Shown: positions 6,789 to 10,668 of the stretch, one piece after another
How the letters are laid out: every line of letters starts with the position of its first letter
How positions within the stretch are numbered: position 1 is the first letter of the stretch
From: Thermodesulfovibrionia bacterium
GTDB lineage: Bacteria; Nitrospirota; Thermodesulfovibrionia; UBA6902
Direction of reading: 5' to 3'
Assembly: GCA_947258735.1 (NCBI GenBank)
Contig: CAMYJJ010000083.1
Location: 1-10,668, forward strand
Length of the DNA stretch: 10,668 nucleotides
Translations under genes and position numbers: made by a program
The notes under the pieces: generated by a model
Told to the model about the DNA's origin: nothing
Database searches by the model: none
What the model saw: the letters and a program-made list of their open reading frames with translations, nothing else

Positions 6789-7589
6789 TTGAATAATTCA
6801 GTCGCACCCACATATCTCATTATCCCTGCGGCAGGGCTTGGCACGAGAATGAAACAGGTTAATCCTGACCTGCCAAAAGAGATGCTTTCCATAGGAAATA
6901 AGCCCGCAATTCAGTATGCTGTGGAAGAAGGCATATCTGCCGGAATAAAGAATATGGTCGTTGTTTTAAATGAACAAAAAGAGGTCATCCGACAGTATCT
7001 TGAAACGCAATATCGAGGTTCAACCTCGATATCATTTACTTATACGTATCAAAAAGAGCCTTTGGGTGAATCCGACGCCATCGGTTATGCAAGGGATATT
7101 GTCGGTAATAATGCAGTTGCTGTTATTTATCCGGACAATGTATATCTGCCGGCTCCCGGAGCTTTAAAGGCGCTCATCCCGGTTTACAATAAATACAATA
7201 GAGATGTTGTAGCCCTTTCCCAGGTGAGTCCGGATATAGCCCTTACGATCAGTAATGCCGGACGGGTAGATATTTCTCCTTTAAATAACGGTCTGTTCAA
7301 TATTAGTAAATTCATACCAAAAGGCGAAGGACATTTCATCCCGCACTTCAGGAATGAACTGCGGGCATGCGGTATATATGTTTCAGGGCCTCACTTGTTT
7401 GATCATATTGAGATGACGCGAAGTACTGTCAGCAAAGGAGAGTTTACTGACTATCCTGTGAGGACGTCTATTCTAAAAGAGCGAGGAATGACAGGATGTC
7501 TTCTTGACGGGACAGTTTTTGATATAGGGAACCCAAAGGGATATGCATTATGTTTAAAATATATGAAAGATAGTGCTGACCTGAAATAG
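6789..7589 (+). CDS. Sugar-1-phosphate nucleotidyltransferase (GalU-like)
   Basis: NTP-transferase family: joins an NTP and a sugar-1-phosphate to give a nucleotide sugar and pyrophosphate. The signature IIPAAGLGTRM with the downstream LPKEMLSIGNKPAIQY is the nucleotide-binding start, closest to UTP-glucose-1-phosphate uridylyltransferases. YPDN at 7131-7142 is the metal-binding acidic site, and TVFDIGNPKGY near the C-terminus matches the GalU-type sugar site. The start is unclear: there is no ATG before the signature, only TTG codons at 6708, 6774 and 6789, none with a Shine-Dalgarno. TTG 6789 gives 266 aa and a normal N-terminus. TTG 6708 would overlap the first base of the divergent selenoprotein start codon and read through its ribosome site, so it is disfavoured. 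UDP-glucose is the likely product but not proven; it could feed the dehydrogenase at 1-736. Confidence 0.85.
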   Translation: MNNSVAPTYLIIPAAGLGTRMKQVNPDLPKEMLSIGNKPAIQYAVEEGISAGIKNMVVVLNEQKEVIRQYLETQYRGSTSISFTYTYQKEPLGESDAIGYARDIVGNNAVAVIYPDNVYLPAPGALKALIPVYNKYNRDVVALSQVSPDIALTISNAGRVDISPLNNGLFNISKFIPKGEGHFIPHFRNELRACGIYVSGPHLFDHIEMTRSTVSKGEFTDYPVRTSILKERGMTGCLLDGTVFDIGNPKGYALCLKYMKDSADLK

Positions 7590-7598
7590 TTTAGGCTG

Positions 7599-7772
7599 AT
7601 GACAGATAAAAAAGTTTACTGCAATAAATGCATACATTTTTATGTGACCTGGGACAACAAGGCCCCCAGGGGCTGCAGGGCAATGGGATTTAAGACCAAA
7701 AGCATGCCTTCCCATGTTGTCTTTAAATCATCAGGGGTCCAGTGTTTAAAGTTTAAAGAGAAGAAAGGGTAA
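7599..7772 (+). CDS. Small four-cysteine protein, putative zinc-binding
   Basis: A 57-residue reading frame, beginning MTDKKVYCNKCIHFYVTWD, starts 9 bases after the nucleotidyltransferase stop and ends at TAA 7770-7772. Cysteines are C8, C11, C26 and C49, in the pattern C-x2-C-x14-C-x22-C, enough for one zinc site. The text around them (HFYVTWD, P-R-G-C-R-A-M-G-F-K, P-S, S-G-V-Q-C-L-K-F) matches a small conserved protein I recall from Geobacter-like and Nitrospirota genomes. That protein is often mislabelled 'uracil-DNA glycosylase', although it is far too short for that activity. The ribosome site is weak (AGG just upstream), so translation may be coupled to the gene before. Function unknown. 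Confidence 0.75.
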   Translation: MTDKKVYCNKCIHFYVTWDNKAPRGCRAMGFKTKSMPSHVVFKSSGVQCLKFKEKKG

Positions 7773-7795
7773 TTTCCCATTCGCCGTTGATGCAG

Positions 7796-7871
7796 TGTCA
7801 TTCCTGCTTGTCCGGAATTTTCCAGTTGCCTGTGTTTTAGATTCCCGTAGCGCTTAGCTTGCGGAATGACA
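7796..7871. repeat. Palindromic repeat B, copy 2
   Basis: A 76-base element whose termini TGTCATTCCTGC and GCGGAATGACA are inverted repeats with a one-base difference in length. The inside also carries TCCGGAAT, TTTCCAG and ATTCCCG, as in copy 1 at 5441-5520, but the inner stem is eroded. It fills about half of the 160-bp gap before the radical SAM gene. No promoter was recognised in the remainder (7872-7938). Confidence 0.65.
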
Positions 7872-7938
7872 GCCTTATGAGTTATTTTTTCTCCAAATTG
7901 CATTTCAGTAAATCCCTGTGGGATAATGATAATTGCCC

Positions 7939-10503
7939 ATGAATTATGCAATTTTCAGGAAGCCCAGCAGGTATATCGGGAATGAGCTAAATATAATCAA
8001 AAAACAGGGAGATATAAAAGTTGCTCTCTGTTTTCCTGATACCTACGAGATCGGGATGTCCCATCTGGGGCTTAAAATTCTTTATTCCATTATTAATGAA
8101 ATTCCTAATGCTTCGGCTGAAAGGGCTTTTGCCCCCTGGGTAGATTTTGAGTCTTATCTTCGAGAGAATAACCTTCCTTTGACTTCGCTGGAGTTTGAAC
8201 GGCCCCTGAATGAATTTGATATTGTGGGCTTTACCCTCCAGTATGAGCTGTCTTATACCAATGTTCTGAATATGATCGATCTTGGCGGAATACCGATAAG
8301 AAGCGGAGACCGGGACGATTTACACCCTCTAATCATTGCAGGAGGTCCCTGCGCTGTTAATCCTTTGTCTCTGGCACCTTTTATAGATGCATTTGTGATC
8401 GGTGACGGAGAGGATATTGTAAAGGAGATAATTGAAACTTACTCAGGTAGTCAGGAGTCAGGCAACAGGAGTCATGAGTCTGGAGTGGGGAGTCGGGGGT
8501 TAAGAAGAAGAAACAGAAAAGAAGTATTAAAGACGCTTGCTGAAATTGAAGGGATGTTTGTTCCTTCTGTTCATGATGGAACGGGCAAAGTCATTAAGAA
8601 ACGGATTGTTGATGACCTTGAACATGCCAGTTTCCCTGATAAACCGCTTCTTCCTTATACGACAATTGTTCATGACCGAGTCACTATTGAAATATCAAGA
8701 GGATGTACAAAGGGATGCCGTTTTTGTCAGGCAGGAATGATGTACAGGCCGCTCAGGGAAAGGTCCCTTGAGAAAGTTCAGTCCCTTGCTCAAAAGTCCC
8801 TTGCAAGCACAGGCTACAATGAAATATCTTTTACGTCCCTCAGTGCAGGTGATTACACTGATCTGCTGCCGCTTATCCGGAATTTCAATAAACAGTGTGA
8901 GGGTGCCCATACAGCAGTCTCGTTACCTTCCTTACGGGTGGGAGCAATAAATACAGAGATTTTAAAAGAGATAAAGAGCGTGAGAAAGACGGGATTTACG
9001 ATCGCTCCTGAAGCAGGAACAAAAAGACTGCGTGATGTGATAAACAAGGATTTTTCCGATGAGGAATATGAAGAGACGCTGAATAAGATATTTTCGCTTG
9101 GCTGGACCAATGTAAAGCTCTATTTCATGATCGGACTTCCGCAGGAGACGATAACAGACATTGACGGGCTTATTGAAATGGCGGTAAAAGCGCTCAAAAA
9201 GGGACGGCACATAACAGGGAAAAAGGTGAATGTAAATGTGAGCATATCACCCTTTGTGCCCAAACCGCATACGCCGTTTCAGTGGGTCGGGCAGGACACA
9301 AAGGATGAACTGAGAAAAAAGCAGGATTACATCAAGAGGGCATTCAGAAAAAAGAAGATAAATTTCAAGGGCCAGTATGTTGAACACAGTATTCTTGAGG
9401 CTGTGTTTTCCAGGGGCGGCAGGGGCTGTGCAGACCTCCTTGAGCATGCATGGAAAAAGGGATGCAGGTTTGAGGGATGGTCAGAGCATTTTGATTTTGA
9501 AAAATGGCTTGATGCGGCTGATGAAACCGGTATTGACCTTTATGAGTATGCATCCAGGTCATTTAACCCTGAACATGACCTGCCATGGGATTTTATCGAT
9601 ACGGGCATTAAAGAGAGTTTTTTTAAATCAGAGTATGATAAGGCACTGAAAGGTACAATCAGTAAAGATTGCCGGGAGCAGTGTTATGGGTGCGGGCTGG
9701 AATGCGGGGAGAGAAATCAGGAGTCAGGAGCCTTGCCTGCCGGCAGGCAGGTCAGGAGTCAGGGATTAGAACTCGATAGTCAAAAGTCAGTGGACACAGA
9801 AAACAGGACAAGCACAACGGACGTTATTCGCCGTCCTTCAGTGCGAACCAAGCTCCGGGTCAGGTTTTCCAAAACCGGCATGATGCGTTATCTTTCCCAT
9901 AATGAATTAATTTTATCAATCATCAGGGCGGTCAAGAGGGCGGACATTCCTGTTGCATTTTCTGAGGGATTTCATCCCCATCCAAAGATCTCATTCGGGC
10001 CGGCACTGCCTTCCGGAGTTGAAGGCATGCAGGAGTTTTTTGATATTGAGCTGACGGAATTAATGCATGAGACTGATTTTATATTTATGATGAACTCTCA
10101 ACTGCCGGAGGGTCTTGAAATTAAAAGTGCTGTTTTGATCCCTGAGGGGGAGAAGTCCCTGAGTGAGATAATATCCTGTTATACTTATGAGGTACATATT
10201 GACAAAGAGGATGCGAAAAGCATACATTCATTCACTAAACTGGAGAGCGTAATAGTAACGAGGAAGAACAAAAAGGTGGATATCCGTCCGATGGTGACGA
10301 AAGCTAACATTCAGAATAATAAGCTTTTATTAGAAGTGATTGATACTGACACAGCAAATACAAGACTATATGAAATATTGCAGGAAATGCTTCACAAGAC
10401 ACTGGAAGAGGTGCAATCCATGAGAATAACAAGAACAGGATTGTATGGCAATAATAAAGTTGATCACGTATCATCCGAAAAGATAAGAGAATATGGCAGG
10501 TAA
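7939..10503 (+). CDS. Radical SAM protein fused to a DUF2344 domain (TIGR03960-TIGR03936 type)
   Basis: Starting at ATG 7939 (854 aa; a TTG lies 2 codons upstream). Residues from about 10 to 170 resemble the B12-binding-like N-terminal part of such radical SAM proteins (ALCFPDTYEIGMSHLGL, VGFTLQYELSYTNVL, AGGPCAVNPLSLAPFIDAF, GDGE). The radical SAM core has EISRGCTKGCRFCQAG with the iron-sulfur cysteines C256, C260 and C263 (CX3CX2C). A second cluster, C578/C582/C585/C589, may hold metal. From about residue 637 comes the DUF2344 domain (KLRVRFSKTGMMRYLSHNEL, FSEGFHPHPKISFGPALPSGVEG). The family function is uncharacterised; its frequent neighbour is ribonuclease G, as here, hinting at an RNA-related role. 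Two stretches, residues 169-193 and about 594-620, are encoded by inserted dispersed repeats. The gene overlaps rng by 11 bases. Confidence 0.93.
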   Translation: MNYAIFRKPSRYIGNELNIIKKQGDIKVALCFPDTYEIGMSHLGLKILYSIINEIPNASAERAFAPWVDFESYLRENNLPLTSLEFERPLNEFDIVGFTLQYELSYTNVLNMIDLGGIPIRSGDRDDLHPLIIAGGPCAVNPLSLAPFIDAFVIGDGEDIVKEIIETYSGSQESGNRSHESGVGSRGLRRRNRKEVLKTLAEIEGMFVPSVHDGTGKVIKKRIVDDLEHASFPDKPLLPYTTIVHDRVTIEISRGCTKGCRFCQAGMMYRPLRERSLEKVQSLAQKSLASTGYNEISFTSLSAGDYTDLLPLIRNFNKQCEGAHTAVSLPSLRVGAINTEILKEIKSVRKTGFTIAPEAGTKRLRDVINKDFSDEEYEETLNKIFSLGWTNVKLYFMIGLPQETITDIDGLIEMAVKALKKGRHITGKKVNVNVSISPFVPKPHTPFQWVGQDTKDELRKKQDYIKRAFRKKKINFKGQYVEHSILEAVFSRGGRGCADLLEHAWKKGCRFEGWSEHFDFEKWLDAADETGIDLYEYASRSFNPEHDLPWDFIDTGIKESFFKSEYDKALKGTISKDCREQCYGCGLECGERNQESGALPAGRQVRSQGLELDSQKSVDTENRTSTTDVIRRPSVRTKLRVRFSKTGMMRYLSHNELILSIIRAVKRADIPVAFSEGFHPHPKISFGPALPSGVEGMQEFFDIELTELMHETDFIFMMNSQLPEGLEIKSAVLIPEGEKSLSEIISCYTYEVHIDKEDAKSIHSFTKLESVIVTRKNKKVDIRPMVTKANIQNNKLLLEVIDTDTANTRLYEILQEMLHKTLEEVQSMRITRTGLYGNNKVDHVSSEKIREYGR
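8443..8500. repeat. Repeat C, in-coding copy 1 (CAGGAGT units)
   Basis: A degenerate tandem of about 7-base AGTCAGG/AGGAGTC units inside the radical SAM gene, including the 12-mer TCAGGAGTCAGG at 8451-8462. It translates in frame to a low-complexity S/Q/E/G/R segment (SGSQESGNRSHESG...) in the linker between the N-terminal domain and the radical SAM core. Confidence 0.7.
9717..9764. repeat. Repeat C, in-coding copy 2, interrupted by a GC palindrome
   Basis: The 12-mer TCAGGAGTCAGG occurs at 9717-9728 and again at 9752-9763. Between the two lies a 16-base perfect palindrome, TGCCTGCCGGCAGGCA, at 9734-9749. The palindrome shares its CCTGCCGG/CCGGCAGG arms with the one at 951-968. The block is translated in frame as ESGALPAGRQVRSQG in the linker before the DUF2344 domain. 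Confidence 0.7.
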
Positions 10504-10668
10504 AATTATTATAAATGTATCTCCTGAGCAAACCAGGGTGGCACTGCTGGATACCAATGCCCTGCTGTCTGAGTTGTATATTGAACGGGTAAAAGATGTA
10601 AGTCTGGTCGGTAATGTATACAAGGGAAGAATCGTGAAGATCCTTCCGGGCATGCAGTCCGCTTTTGT
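10493..10668 (+). CDS. rng: Ribonuclease G/E family protein, N-terminal fragment
   Basis: 58 residues up to the right edge. Endoribonucleases of this family process rRNA precursors and start mRNA decay in the cytosol. After MAGKIIINVSPEQTRVALLD, the segment LYIERVKDVSLVGNVYKGRIVKILPGMQSAF is the conserved entry into the S1 RNA-binding domain of RNase G/E. The ATG lies inside the 3' end of the radical SAM gene (11-base overlap, different frame), with a weak AAGAGA just upstream, so translation is probably coupled. Catalytic DNase I-like and zinc-link regions lie outside the window, so RNase G and RNase E cannot be told apart, although the absence of a long N-terminal leader and the radical SAM neighbour suit RNase G. 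Confidence 0.92.
   Translation, partial: MAGKIIINVSPEQTRVALLDTNALLSELYIERVKDVSLVGNVYKGRIVKILPGMQSAF

Noticed and set aside
7640..7951. Minus-strand frame of 103 codons
   Set aside because: It is antisense to the four-cysteine protein and to palindromic repeat B, has no recognisable domain, and its composition reflects those elements.

Overview
The window carries eleven genes. Nine are long: two on the minus strand at the left edge, then a plus-strand run from argD to a ribonuclease G start cut by the right edge. Two are small genes that plain ORF calling misses. The gene set, the use of selenocysteine (inferred below) and the dispersed short palindromic repeats suggest an anaerobic Gram-negative bacterium of moderate GC. 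Nitrospirota, Desulfobacterota, Planctomycetota (Brocadia-like) or Omnitrophota would all fit. No marker gene here settles the phylum, so this is inference.

Left part (1-1510, minus strand): the N-terminal half of a nucleotide-sugar dehydrogenase (surface polysaccharide precursor synthesis) and a small cupin protein whose C-terminal tail is encoded by a dispersed repeat. A 65-bp divergent gap separates the cupin gene from argD.

Middle part (1576-6328, plus strand): argD (acetylornithine aminotransferase) and argF (ornithine carbamoyltransferase), two arginine biosynthesis steps. argF overlaps gpmI (cofactor-independent phosphoglycerate mutase) by 4 bp, so those two are probably translationally coupled. 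After a 258-bp repeat-filled spacer comes comF, a phosphoribosyltransferase-fold protein with zinc fingers.

6496-6708 (minus strand) is the most interesting locus. It encodes a 70-residue glutaredoxin-like protein with a strong Shine-Dalgarno, but is readable only if two in-frame UGA codons are selenocysteine. One is in the redox motif (U-P-Y-T, residue 13). The other is the third residue from the C-terminus (U-G-I-stop, residue 68). Hairpins of bacterial SECIS type follow both UGAs. It matches what I recall as the 'Uxx-star' (seleno)glutaredoxin family.

Right part (6789-10668, plus strand): a GalU-like sugar nucleotidyltransferase, a 57-residue four-cysteine protein, a two-domain radical SAM/DUF2344 fusion, and the start of ribonuclease G/E overlapping it by 11 bp. 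The radical SAM gene contains in-frame insertions of short dispersed repeats, at a linker and at the domain junction. At least four kinds of short repeat occur in the window. They explain a spurious argF N-terminal extension and several spurious ORFs.
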